A DNA stretch of 64,000 nt from Siphonodentalium dalli. Taxonomy: Eukaryota; Mollusca; Scaphopoda; Gadilida; Siphonodentaliidae. How positions within the stretch are numbered: position 1 is the stretch's first letter; the number at the start of each line of letters is the position of its first letter. The position numbers and the translations under genes were made by a program. Of the stretch, positions 48,301-63,300 are shown piece by piece. Below the pieces are notes generated by a model that saw only the letters and a program-made list of their open reading frames with translations, had not been told where the DNA came from and searched no databases. Location: the NCBI GenBank assembly GCA_032622095.1, contig CP136066.1, positions 154,779,152 to 154,843,151 of the forward strand, read 5' to 3'.

Positions 48301-51300
48301 AACAGCTTGCCAAAACTTTAGTGTCCCAAGTTAAAGTACATTGTACTTAGCACTTCGTTTCTATATTTCTAGTGAAGAGAGAACTCTAGGAGTGTACTGG
48401 AACAATGCTGCAGAGACATGGGTAGACATCCGATCCACAACAGCAGATAAGGTGAATACATCAAATCTGCCAGTCCATTATAACCCAGAAAATGACATAG
48501 AGTATATCATTGGTGGGCTTCTAAAAGGTCGCACCCCAGGAATATCAAATTGTTCAGGAGACACAAAAACTATTTAGCTCTGGAACTAGAAATGGTATCT
48601 GCAAATAACTTAGCACAATAACTCTTTATATCACAGTTGTTATAATAGATACACTGTCATATACAATTAGCTTATAGTTGATGAGAAAACATAATTTGAT
48701 GGTGGTTATGTGACATTTTAGACGTAAAAATATAAATCTTGTCTATACAACATTTTAGTTTGATGATTTCCGCAGCTCCGTTAGTCCCTGCCACTCAGGA
48801 TAAGTAGGATACGCCCTCTGGCCATTCTTCTTCAAAACAAGCCAAAAAGAATTATCCTATCAGGAACAGTTTCAAAATTAAAAGTACGACATTTCGGAAT
48901 TAGTGAAAACTTTTCGTGGGGAACCCAGATACAACATTTAGAACAGAAATTGCTCTGAAAAACATCGAAAAATGGCATTTATACTTGAGATAATGACAAG
49001 TTATCTGAGGAACTTATGTTAACTGTAGATTCCGAAAATGCAATAAAATTTTTCGCGCCAAAATAGTAGGTATGACCTTTTAGAATCCCACCGAAGATAT
49101 ATATATATGCAACAAACAGTAGAATAATATTTAAGGCCAAACAAAAGTTAATATTCCGTTTCTCTGCCCCTCATTAAAATATGGTCTATTTAACAGACTC
49201 TGTTGGTTGCTTTTTATATCCCACCAAAACATAAATTATAAATAATGCTGCCACCCGATAATTGACTCATCATAAATCAAACTAGATACATTTCAACTTG
49301 TATTTGATATTTCCATTTGTTATGTCTGATATTTATGCTTTCTTTTTGGTTTGTTTAAAGTAATTTGAAACACTCCTGTAGGGTGATCAAAAAGAAATTG
49401 AGAATAATCTTGCTCAACATAGTTATATATTTTTTACTAATATTCATCCAAATTGACAACCCACACCACCATTGTTATCTATTAATGAAATGCAATGACT
49501 CTTGATGGTAAAATCATTTGTATTAGTTTATTGCTGAAATGCAAATATTAGCAATTGAGCATAGTTCAGACGATGTTTTCTATGGAGTGGTATGGTTGAT
49601 TTCTTTGAAATTTCTGCGATGTTAGTTGAATGCTACACTCCCCATGTTGGCATAGCACCTGAGTACTAAATTACCAATTTCACGCACCCAAACAAGTGTT
49701 AGTCTGTAATATGTCTTTAAACTATCTCTTTTTGTTGTATATAATCAGACTGTTACATTAAAATATCGTTAACCCTCAATCATTAACCCTTTCAGTGCCA
49801 AGTCCGATTTTTGTATCAACCCATATTTCCTTGATAATTTTCAAATTTTAAAGCTCTTTCCATCATTATTTTAATCAATAAATTTGAAAAATTATCAAGG
49901 AAATATGGGTTGATACAAAAATCGGACTTGGCACTGAAAGGGTTAAAGTCATTTTTCACACCTAACAATGTTTTATGATAAACTTGTCAACATATACATA
50001 TCTGACTGCTGGGAAATTTTGGTCGTAAAAAGTGGGAAGAAAAACTTGCCTACCCCAGACTACTGGGTAATTTAGGCGGTAAAAATAAATATATAAACCA
50101 TTGATGAATGGAGCTTCATATTTTTTTGAAAATCCTTTGCCAATGCATTGTCTTATATATATGCGAGTCGCCCATAGGGTGCCTCACATATATAAGAGAA
50201 TGCATTGGCCTAATAATATTTACCTTGATCTTGTAAGCCTGTGCATTATCTTATATATGCGAGGCTCCCTATGGGAGACTCACATATATAAGAGAATGCA
50301 CTGGCACAGGATTTTTAATGCTGCACCAGCACAGCTCCCTTCATAAAAGGGATAAACACCTGCCTGCCCATTTTGAAAAATAAAGTATCCGAGAAACAGA
50401 TAACCAACTTTGTTTAGTCTGACATTAAATTATGGGTTGCTCCTATCTACTTATATATAATGCTGAATATTCATTCAAATTTCTTGAGGGCTATTTCACT
50501 CCTGGACAAATTGAGGCCAAGTCTGCAAATAGCATGCCTGTCATTTGCAGAATGAGGTCCCCAGAGGGTGAATTTAGTGATGCTATCCCGCACAGCAGGC
50601 TATCATCACCAAATTCACCCTCTGGAGACCTCATTCTGCTTTGGCCTCATCTTCTGGGAAGTATCTACAGTATCAAATTAACATTGTTTTTAGTTTTCCC
50701 TTCTGTTTCTACATCCCCTAATTTGCAGCAGATAAAATGCATAATCGAGGTGCCCAATGGGTGAACATTAGGCTTGCCGCGATTTTGGATTTTCAAAATC
50801 GATTAATCGGTGGCTATAATCGACGATTAATCGATTTTTCTACCCATGAAATTAAATCTCAAATAGAGATTTAATTTGTAGTAAATAGATGCCAAAAAAG
50901 AGACTATTAAGAGGTGCGTCTGGTAAGTGTAAGATGGTAAGTATAACTCCCGCACGTCGGAAATGAAGGGCATTAGTTCTGAGAATTTGCTCCCATATAA
51001 ATTCAAATGCCTCTATTAAACAATTAAAACAAAATAATTACTCGTAGTTTATGAACTTTATGTAAGCACTAAGCAGATTCAGAAATCATTTTGATTAAAC
51101 AAATTGAACGAAAAAAATCGGAAAAATACTCCCAACTCTCGTCGGGCCACGTGCTTCGTGAGACTGTTCCGCGAATTTGGGATCGTGCATTAATTGAATT
51201 TGAAGTTCGCGATCGTGCCTTAATTCAAAGTCGGGAATCTCTCAAAAGCGGAATAGCACGTGACCGCTGAACATCTGCTATCACGCATGCCGCGGAGTAT

Positions 51301-54300
51301 ACACATGCGTCGGCACATTAAAAGAAAAACCTCCGTGACGTGAAACCAAGACGGAACTAGATTACTCTGTCGGCCTGACCTCAAAAGACGGCGCAACTGA
51401 AAGTTACATTGTCACAAATGTTTGCGTGGGTGGGTTTCTGGGTTAGATTAGTGCTGTAAATACGGTGCAAAATATTGCCTCTTAAGTTGAGATAAGTTCT
51501 TTGCAAATACGCTGTATGCCAGCGTTCTTGTGTTGTTGTATAATATGCATTGTTATTTGAACTAAAAAAGTCGATTTTCAAAATTAAAATCGATTAATCG
51601 GCACCACTGACGATTGTTCGATTATTCCCAAAATCGCGGCAAGCCTAGTGAACATCACCAACTTCAACTGGGGAACTTCAATCTGATCCTAGGTCTACCA
51701 TTTTAGTTGAGGGCCTAAGCAGAATGAGGTTCCCAGAGGGTGCATTTAGTGATGCTAGCCCACTAAATTCACCCTCTGGGGACCTCATTCTGCAAATGAC
51801 AGACACGCTATTTGCAGGCTTCATTGAGGCCTTATTTTTGCACTCAGGCTTTTAAAATGCTCGGCCTGCTCATTGATATCATCTATATATTTATATGTGA
51901 AATATTTTACTTGTCACAAAAGATTTTATATTTTGGAAAATGCTATAATATTACATATTTTTTGGCAGACATTTTTGTCAAAAATGGCTGACTTGGTGCA
52001 CGGCAACAATGAGGTTCCCCAGACTGATACTCACTGGATGTCCGAGACCGGTGTTATAGACCTGTTTCTTATGCTGGGTCCAACAGCAAAGGACGTATTC
52101 AAACAGTACGGCAAACTCACAGGAACAACTCCTCTACCTCCGGTATGTAATATTTATATTCAGGATAATATTCTCTCTGATTTGTGGATTTGGATAAAAC
52201 GTACTACAAAATTGAATCAAGAGATTTTATTGAATTAGTTTGGGGATGGTGTATGCATTTATATCACATTAACAACTCAAGTTATATCTGACTATATTCC
52301 ATCTTCAACAAGTTCTACAAAAGATTTACATTTTGTATTTATTCCACGCCTTTACATCTTGTAAGATCAGTCCTTGATAGTTAGTTTCATTGATACTGTA
52401 ATTATCTCAATTGTAATTCTGAGGGAGAACTCAGCAATTCAGGCATGAACACAAACTAATAAGTTGACACAATTAACATTGTTACTCTTGATGACGATGT
52501 CAATACAAAGTAGTTCCAGCTTGTATTTAGTATGTGGGAGATGCAAATATTATTCAATGATAGTAATTCTATCACTTATGTTGTTGTAGTTTTGTGATTT
52601 CTAAAAGAAGAGAAAACAGAATTCACACAAAAATGTTATTCAGAAGATTTACTTGTTAAGATCTAATAACGACTGTTCATTTGTTTGTTGTACTCAAATT
52701 TACTTAAACAGAAGATCTGTTACAGTACTAATGATGACTGTTTTCTTTCCTGTTCCAGATGTTTTCTTTAGGTTATCACCAGTGTAGATGGAATTACAAT
52801 GACCAAGAAGATGTGAAAAAGTAAGTAGTGAGAACTAAGTGATAAAACTGTCTGCTAGTTTTACCAGTACCTACGTCAGGTTAATGAATAGAGGATCTCG
52901 AATGAGTCGCAATTCTATACAAAATTTAGTAACCGAGTGCACAAAATTTTATTCGAGCCAAGCTTTAGGTTAATAAATTTTGTACAGAATTGCGACAAAT
53001 TTGAGATCCATTTGATAACATAATCACAATTTAGCAAGAATTTTGTTTCTGGAAATAGCTGTGGTTAAAAAAATAATATTGATTTCCCTATTGCAACCAA
53101 AGAGGAAGTTAAGACACCTTCAAGAAAAAATATAGCTCCGTTTTAAATATATCTCTTCATGTTGACAAAATTGTTCAACCACCCTTATCACCCATGTTTA
53201 TCTCACAGTCAACACTAAATAACCCAACACAAATTGAATATCATAGTTATATTCTAATTAACATAATAATACTAAAAAATTTAAGTCTGGATTTAGATGC
53301 TAAATATGTGATAAAATTATTTATTTTGGCAAATAGAAGTGTGAGAACTATTTTCTGTATATAGTGAAGCAAACATTGAAAAGCAAATTTTATTGCATGA
53401 AAATTGGTTGGCAGAAAAATGATCACTCTTGCATGTTTACATGTCTTTAGGCGTTTGTGTGTAGATCTATGTGTAGATCACAATTATAAACTGCCTTATA
53501 TTTCCACATGAATATTAATGAATTTTCGCAAAATGGAGATTCCCCCTTCATCCCTGAAATGAGTTAGAGTACCTGTTGATCAGACATAGCTGAAAGAAAT
53601 GAGAGAGTTTTGATATTTATCAGACTGTTTTAACGCCTCCCCAAGTTGAGCTACAGTATCACTGACACTTTCGTTAAAGGTGATCTATCTCTTCCCTGAA
53701 TTTCTGTATTGATTCAGAGGTTTAAAATTATAATCTTGCATCACAAGGAAAAAAATTATTTTTCAATTTTTCTTGAACTGGGACATTAACTGTTACTATT
53801 GTTAGAACATTACAGCATTTCTGATTGAAATTCTATTTTTTTTAAATATAACACCAGCGGTCAGATGCTCGTAGCCCATTTATATATACCTTGGGTATAT
53901 ATGCGAGAAATACACAATGAAAACACACTCCGCAGTTTGGATCGATAAGCCTTGCCCTGTGTATTTTGATGTTTTTCCGCCAAGGAGAAGCCCTTCAACT
54001 GAACTATATGGATTATTATCCTCGGCCTTGTGTTATCAGGAGGGTTAAAATTTATTGTCCGTTTATTAGCCTACTCCGGTCAATCAGCGACTCCGGTCAA
54101 TCAGCGCTCGGTTTAGCTCACGCATGAATGCGTCCCGTGCAAATCCCGCGCTCTTAACAATTCATCTAGCCAGTTTTATTTCTCTCCTTGGACCTATCAG
54201 ACGTGGTTTTAACTAAAGGAAGTATTTCTCTATTGCGAGTTTATCAACTCAATATTTATTGTTGATAACAAACTTGCAATTTATCCGTTGCTTACCCGGT

Positions 54301-57300
54301 CGTTTAATATTTTTAAGTTCGCGCAGAAACTCTTCATTTCATAGTATGCGCAACGCTATTTATAAATATTCCGTGTTTTTATCGACCCATTTTATCTAGA
54401 ATTTTTTTTGGAATTGGAATCGACAAAATCACGTTGTGAACTTCGCCATTGATGGCCATTTTGACAATGACTACAGACGCACATCGTTTACTTGTAGCGA
54501 ACCTATATTGCATTATTGTGCAACATATACGGTGGCATGAATCGTCCGATTTCTGAGTCCACGTGGTACGGTATGCGAAGTCTCCTAATTTCGTGCTAAC
54601 TATATTTCATGATGCCGACTTCTTGCTACGTTCATTTCATGTACACTACCTAATCGTATATGCAACAGCTCTGTTAGTGCGCAGAAAGTTGGCCAGGACA
54701 GAAATGTCTCCTTTGGCGATAATTTACATGTATTAATAAACAAGATAGAACTTGTAATCCAATGAAATTTATTTTGCCTCAACTAATTGTAAGTTGAAGT
54801 TGAGCGACTGGAACTTAACCGACATTTGGTAAATGATTATCACAGAACACCATTGTACATATACAACATGTCGTTATAATTAATTGTGCTTACCGATTAA
54901 TTTTTGCATATCTTAGCTAGCCCGAATGTATTACTATTAACATGAGGGCTCGTATTTGGATACTTGGAACGTCGCAAACGTTACATCGACTTCAAGATAT
55001 TTATTTGAAATTCTGACTCTGTTCTTGCGATTCCATTTCCTTTCCCTCATTGTATTATCGGAACAATCGTTAGAAACAATGAGATTATGTTTGTTATAAC
55101 ATATAGTATTATATGGCCTGTGTTCAAATAATGCTGTGTCTGTTGAATAGTCTCTTTCTTTACATGTCTTTCCAGTATTACTGACAGTGTCCGCTTGCTA
55201 CGAATCGTGCAACTGGTTTGATTGGGGACTAGGATTATCTGACACAAGATTGGGCACCAAGGATTTTCATTTCAAGTTCCAGGGCTCAAAATACATTTCA
55301 TTTTGCGAGAATCAAATGCTGAATCATGTCAGTCATGAGGCACTGAAAATTGTAAAGTTTTGTGAGAATCATTACGGGAATCGATTCGGTGATTCTCGTC
55401 GAATCTTGAAGCCTGAGTTCCCATTGTCGAATGGCGATCTCCATCAATTCATCGGTACTCTGTCGTTATATCGGCGACAATTGTGTCTGTTTCTTTGCAA
55501 TCACTCAATGTATTTTGCAGAATGGGCTTCCCTGTTCCATGACTGCACAGATATGCAAATGCAGTAGCCTGAACCTTCAGCTATAGTTTGCTTAAATATC
55601 CAAGGATACTTCCGTCCGTGGTCAGATCTCTTTGGAGAAATTTTGGATGAGAGCCTTGGCTGGCCTACTTGTGGCATGTCACCATATCCGTGTGACCTAG
55701 CATGGTCGCAGTGTTGAAATGATTCATTGGCTAGCCAGTGTCTCAATAAATTTTCAGTCAATCAATGTTTATACTTTTGATGATTTTGATGTTTGACATT
55801 TCCACGTGTTCACTGTAACAAATAGACAACATCTGAACTGTTATCCTCAGATATTAGTGTTTGTAGATACATTCAAATTACGAATTTAAATGATACAAAA
55901 TGGTGAGCTTAAAAACATGTATGGCCAGCCATAATTGTTCCATACTAGTACAAGGGTATCAGTGCCTCAAAGGCTCAATGACATACGAACTGACTATATC
56001 AATATGGCGTAAATTTTCACTGCTACCGACATACTTCTGCGCTTTCAATCCGTAAATAGTCAAGGTGAACTACTATGCATTTATATTGTCATGTGCCCCC
56101 GATGCACTGTCAATAGCCTTTCCAACAGAGTCCATCACTTGGCTCTCTACCTTCTATTTCCACATATAGAAAAGATCAAATGTCAAATAGCCTTCACTCA
56201 CGTATTAAGCACAGTTACAGGAAATGCATTTATATTGCGCAGGGCCGCTGCCACTATAATTTCCATCAGAGACCAACACATGGCTCTTTTCCTTCTATTG
56301 CCTCATATCCAATTGATTATCGGGCAAATAACAGAAAGGACAGCATTTGTATTGTCACACATATAAAGTGCAGTTACATAAACAGCGTTTCTATTTATAT
56401 TGCGCACGACCACTGCAGGCCTACGTATTGGAGGCGAACGACGGTTCGGTTCACCTGGGGGTTGTGAAATCTAGGTCGCGTCAAAGTTGTATGTGGCTCT
56501 CGTGATACTGAATATAACAGTTTGTGTAACCTATGGGTACCTAAGCACAACCAGACAACCGACAAATACGTTACGGCTTCCGATTTATTTTGCATTCGGC
56601 AGGCCTGCCAGTGCCAATTTCAAAAGAGTCCAAAACATGGCTCTTCTCCTTCTATTACTACATATCCATATGATTATCTGGTAAATAGAAAACCTATATG
56701 AATAACACAAATGAAAGCATTTGTATCACACATATAAAGCGCCGTTCCGCAAGAAGCCTTTATATTGTGCATGACCACTGCCCAGTACCAGTGACTGGCG
56801 GGGTGCTACCATCGTTGATTTGGAAAACAAATCTTCAAGGGCGAATGCCACAGCTCCTGAGCCTTAGGGTGGGGAAGACTCATCATGTGCCACTAACAGC
56901 GCACCAGCCAACCAGACTTCAGTTCTTCCCAGATGTAACCGCAGCTCGAGCTCTCATTTGCTCTCGCAATTCAGAAGACGGATGTACTTGCGCCTGTATA
57001 ATCATCAGTTGTGTTTTTCTCAAATTCAATGTCATTGTGGGATAGACCTCAAAACATGCATGTTCCATGGCACTTTCACATTCCCATAATTTAACTGCGA
57101 TGGGAACGATTTTATATATACCTTCCAATAGTTTAATATTGAATCAATGATTACTATGACCATGCACATTCTGTCAAGAGGGAACAGTGCACAGTTTAAT
57201 ATTCGTGAATTAGACAATTACAATTGCATACGGCTGCGTGAACAATTGCTCCTGTCTCCTGGGAAGGACTGAGACTTCTGACTCTTCCCCACGGTCCGTG

Positions 57301-60300
57301 GCCCACTCCATTACGAGAGTGGGTCTTGTCCCCCTGGAATCATACTCCCTCGGGATATTCCAGGCCTGCTCCACCATCTGCGGACTTTCCGTAAGTGTAT
57401 AAAACGTTCTCCTCACCGTAAGCAAGGACACCGCTATGTTCTTGCACAGGATCTCATCGTCCTCTTCTCCGAGAAAAGACAGTATCTTACCTGCGGTTTA
57501 ATTTCTAGCAGGTAAGATCACGTGGCCATAGTAAATAACGGAATTTACCTTATTAACCTTGTTTTGCAATAACTAACAAATGTTTTGTATATTATTCTTG
57601 CTAATAACTAACAGAATGTCTTGCTTATAGTCGAACGAGATTCGACTTTGATGGCCGTACGGGTTGCTCATGAATATACGCGATATTGTCATAGTTGGTT
57701 GAGGGCCCATTGGTCCATGGTTTTACATTTTGAGCAAACGTACCAGTCTTAACTCGGGCAGGAACCATTCGGTCCCCCCTGGTCATGCTGCAAGCCCCGT
57801 CTTCTGCAGACCGTGGGAGGCAGGGTACCGTCCTCCGGAGATTCGGGCAACCAATCCTCCAGGACACAAGCACCCGCGCCTTTGGGCGACTGTTCTGGGT
57901 GGGGAAGCCTCGTTGTCCCGTGCCGCACAAAGCGCACCAGCCAACTGGCCTTCTGACGCTTCCCCACGGCGCTGTGGCCCACTCCATTACGAGGGTCGGT
58001 CTTGTCCCCCTGGAAACGTCATCCCAAGTGATACGTCCAGGCCTGCTCCTCTGCCGTCAGGGGATCCTAGTGGTATGTCATCGACGTTTATGTCAGCGTG
58101 TCAGGACCACCTGCATTTGGGAGATTCAGTGGGGGGCTTTCCCTGGTCAAATGGATCCTTTCAATTTCCCTTTTTTCCGCCATTTTGGCCTTAGGGTGGG
58201 AAATAACACCTTAAAATCTAACTGCGAGCGCAATTGTTCCTCGTTCGAGCCATTCCCAGTGTGGGCTTCCCTCTAGTACCTTACCTCAACCTGATGCAGG
58301 CTGTTCTGTTGCTGGCGTCGATCCTGACATGCTTTCTAGTTTCTATAACTCTCCTGGCGTCTGATGGCTTTGACGACGATGAGCAAGGATCTCGGGCCGA
58401 CGGTGGTTCCCACTGTCGGTCAAGGATTCTGTCGTTCCTAGGGAACTCGCTTTGCGTACGGACACGACACGGGTCGATCTCTTGTAAAAACTTCATCACA
58501 GGATGAGGATATGTGTCAATTCTTGTTACAATGAATTACACAAACTTTGCACAACTGTACCAGTCCTCGGGCTGTACCAGTTCGCGCCCCCTGGTCCTGC
58601 ATCAGCAGACCGTGGCAGGCAGAGTGCCGTTCTCTGAGATTCGGGCAACCAATCCTCCGGGACAATAGCACCCGAGCCTTTGGAGGCTGTTCTGTGTGAG
58701 GAAGACTCGCTGTCGCGTACCGTCTATAGCGCTTTCTATTTGGGAAGATATAAATAGTAAATACCGCCATCACTCTCATCGCAGGACACGAGAGAAAAGC
58801 AGCAGCAGAAGAAGAAGTCTCTACTGCTCGGTTTCTACTAGTAGCTGGCACGTATGGTATGGCACTGCCTGGGATGTTTATTCCAAAAGACAAGGGGGGA
58901 GGTACAAGCTTGAGCAATGCTGGAATCTGAATTTATGAGCTCTTTCACATAACATATCAAAGCTGATTCATGACTGAATCACATTTACATGAAATCCGTT
59001 TGGAAGAGTAACATTCCCGTCAAACTGGAATATTAAATTTATTGCTCGTTGCCTCCTCCTGGGCTTGCATTCTAATCCATATAGTTCAGTTGAAGGGCTT
59101 CTCCTTGGCAGAAAAATATAATTTTTTAAATTAAAATTAGTTTTTCCTCAAGGGAAGCCCGAAACTGAACTATCATATATCCCTCCCATGGCGGTGCCAT
59201 TCCCAACCCCGCGACTCGCAAATCTTATTATTAAAAGTCGGAAATAAAACTGGCTAGATGAATTGTTAAGAGCGCGGGATTTGCACGGGACGCATTCATG
59301 CGTGAGCTAATCCGAGCGCTGATTGACCGGAGTCGCTGATTGACCGGAGTAGGCTAATAAACGGACAATAAATTTTAACCCTCCTGATAACACAAGGCCG
59401 AGGATAATAATCCATATAGTTCAGTTTCGGGCTTCCCTTGAGGAAAAACTAATTTTAATTTAAAAAAATATATTTTTTGACATTCGGTCTTCCGTATCAT
59501 TTCTACAACACAATTATCGTCTTACTTGCAGCACGACGTTACCGTGTGATTGCCACGGAAGCGTTTTCATTCAGAGTATGGACATGAAAATTTGACAATC
59601 CTATCATCTAGACTGGCCTCAAGCTTTCCAATTCGGGGAAATGTTTAACCTGACACTCACCCTTAGGTTTGAAAATTGCCAACTGATGGCCAATTCAGTC
59701 CAGAATTTTGCAAATGAAAGGGAAATATGCAAATGTTGGTCTAAAAACAACAAATTCGTCACTTAGAAATTTTTGGAAAATCAAACTACGAGAACAATTT
59801 CAACTTAATTTTGGTGTGAATTTTCCAATTAATGTTGCATTAGGTTGACTACAGTTTGGGGGGGGGTAAGACCCCTGCATAACCACCCCTGTCGATACGC
59901 CCCTGCTTGGCACCCCATGCTAAGTCTTGCATTCACTGAAGATGAAAAATCATTGATACTAAATTATGTTGGGTGGCACCCGGGGAGGAGTCAGGGGGCT
60001 ACTTCCCCACTCCTGTCAGGGAGGGATAGCCACCCCGTCAGTGAGATCTGCAATTGTCAACCCGGTAGCTAAAGCCTGGACCCCCTGTCTGGGAATCGTA
60101 TAGCCCCTGCATCGGGGATATCCCGTTTGAAATCATATCGAAATTTTAAAGGAGAAGACCACATATGGAGCAGAAATCATGGGAAATGAGCTCTCATAAC
60201 CCCAAAACTACATGAAAGAAATCACAATAAACCCAAATTGGATGCAGTGGCATATAGTATATATATGGTATCGTTCTATTGGCCTCTCTATATCATATAA

Positions 60301-63300
60301 TTACTTTTTCTAAAAACCCTTAAACCAAATCAACGTGCGAATTCTCTGCGCTCCTGTTGCGCAAATTCTAGTATAAAAAGTGCCTCGATTTCAGACAAAG
60401 TTCAAACAGTAAATATGACCAGACAAGACATAGAAACCGCTAATCTCATTACCAATCTAACAACACCAGTCAAACATGATTACCTTTCAAAGTAATAACA
60501 TCGGGCACCAGGTTACGGACAACCACAGGCACACACACCATGGTCAAAAGAACGGCGTTTTTTTTTGTACGGTTATATCTGGCAAATACCCATGGTTATA
60601 TATAAACAGGCTACGAGCATCTGACCGCTGATGTTTCTCCTGTGTTTTTGAGAATAAAAATGCCTGCAAAGATTTTCATAGAAAGAAATTTAAATTAAAA
60701 AAATAAAATTTATTTATATAATTTATGCATAAAACTATACTATTTTCATTGTTGGTATTATTTAAGGTGTTGCCAGGAAGAGAAGAGGCATCATAGAAAA
60801 TATAAAACGACCCTCCAATGGGTCCAGTGGTATCAAAGTATCTACCTATAAAATACCTTATATATCTGTATTTCAGTGTGGATATGAACTTTGATCTTCA
60901 TGATATTCCATATGATGTCATCTGGCTCGATATTGAACACACAGATGGAAAAAGGTGAGTGTTTTTTTTATTTAATGTCGTAAAATTGTATTTCATTATC
61001 CAGTAAGAAGTCTCATCTGGTTTCAAGAGTTGAATGATTACGGGGCTATGTTACGACACAATTTTTTCATGCTGAGCTGTGCTGAGAGATATAACAATTT
61101 GATAATTATTTTTTAGGAAAAGTTATTGAGAAATCCCTTATATAAAGACTACACATATACTACACATATTTAGGAAATAAGATGCCCAATATGAAAGTAA
61201 AACTCAAGTTTGAATTTCAGTCATGACCCTAATTCTGATTTATTAACGTTTATACAAATTTGGTTTCTGAGATGCCTATATGAAAATAAGATATGTGTAG
61301 CTATAAATAACATAATAGGCATATTATGGCACGTCTGGTAGTGCTGCTGATATAAATATTATTTATGCTTAAATAATAAGATATCACTTAATTTTGACTC
61401 AATTTCCCGTTTTTCAGAGAATGTGCTATTTTATATTTAACTTTTTATTTCTGGAGAACTCTTCGACAAAGAGTTTCACATCGTTTTCCATTTTTTGTCC
61501 CGTTTTTCACATCGGCAAGCTCGGGATCTAATTTCAATTGCCTGTGGCCAACATTTCCTGAATAGATGTCCATACAAAGTTTCTTGATCGATTTATTTGT
61601 CCAAAATCACCCAATAAAGTATTACTAACAATTTTGACTGAGATTGCAGACTCAATTCTTCATGTTTTCAACAAGTTTGAACTCAGTTACCAATTACAGT
61701 AATGAATTGGGAGAAATCTGAATCAGTAACGATCAATAGTCTGCTTATGTTGATCTGATAAAAATCTTACTGCAATTTTTCATAATGATTAAAATTTTCA
61801 GACATTTTAGATATGAATAGAAAGTTGCAATTGTGGCGTTTCGGGACCATGCACGTGCTGTTGGACCTCAGAAACAGGAAATTGATTTTTCTTGGCCTTA
61901 GATTTTTTATAAGTATATCCCATGGAAAGTCAGTTATAAATATAGATAAGAATAGATAACTGATATACTATGAACACAATTAATTTACATACAGTCAGTG
62001 TTCACACTGGGCCGAAAAAATCTTTTAGCCACATTTTTTTGCCAATTCTGATTTATTTTGGCCAAATTAAAAAAACTGTGATATGGTGTCTAGACTTCAT
62101 TAATCCCACCATTATTACTTGACAATATACCCACCCCCCACCATCTACTATTCAGTATGACAGACCAAGGATTCATTAGTGCTAATCCTCATTATTGTTT
62201 TATTACATTGATTGATAGTGCACGGTCATGAGTGCCTTTTGTTACCCATTGAGCTGTATCACCTAATCAATTAGCAGATGATCATACTATAAGAACTGTG
62301 ATTTCTGGGAAGGTGGTTAAATAGGGGTTAAGGGGGGACCATCGGTCCTTCCGAGAATCCCGGGTATAGCCCCCCCCCCCCAAACACTCTCTATGAGGTG
62401 GAAAAATCATGTCAGCACCACCTTAAATCATGAAAACTTATTTAAACTAATCATTGTTTCAATTTGTTTGCCAGATACTTCACATGGGCATCTGATAAGT
62501 TTCCAAATTCTATAGACATGATCAACAATGTTGCTGCCAAAGGTCGTAAAATGGTCACGATTGTGGATCCACATCTAAAGAGGGATGACAACTACAAAGT
62601 CTATGCAGACTGTAAGAGCAGAGATATGTTTGTAAAAGATAAAAATAACAATGAATATGATGGATGGTGTTGGCCAGGTATGTTAAATTTAGATTAGTTG
62701 TTCTCTAAAAAAAATCTCTTTGTACTGTAGGAATCAGCTACATCTGTTATTGTCCATTATTTTGTGTGTGTGTTATCCAGTTGTCTGGATTTGGTTTCTG
62801 CATGAGAATTTTAGTTTCGATTATTATCCCCTGCAAACAAAGTTTGGCAGGGGGTATAGAAATGGATGTGGACTCTGTCCATCCATCTGCGAGTCCGTCT
62901 AGCCATCCTTCTGTCCATAACAACTTTGAAGCTCGATATCTTGTGTTCATCTTCAGTTGTAATTTAATGATATTTGGTATGTTGATGAAGCAACATGGGG
63001 GATAGAGTATTTACAAACAGCGGGATTCGTCCAATAATTTTTTCCAGAGTTACTGCTAGGGTTGGGTCAATTACATTGCAATGTAATTAATTACAAATAT
63101 GTCAATTACAATTACAATTACATTGGAAATGCAATGTAATTAATTACAATTACAATTACATTGGTTCAATTACAATTACAATTACAATTACTTTTGGTTA
63201 ACTTACTGCCCTTATTATGTAAATGGGACTTTAATTTTACTCTTTGTATGACTAAATTCTTCAGGACAACCTACCGGCCACAACCCTCATCCAATCTTCA

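Noticed and set aside
55187-55567. 126-codon ORF in element B
   Set aside because: No recognisable domain; it lies in the segment absent from copy A, and no splice or expression evidence is visible.
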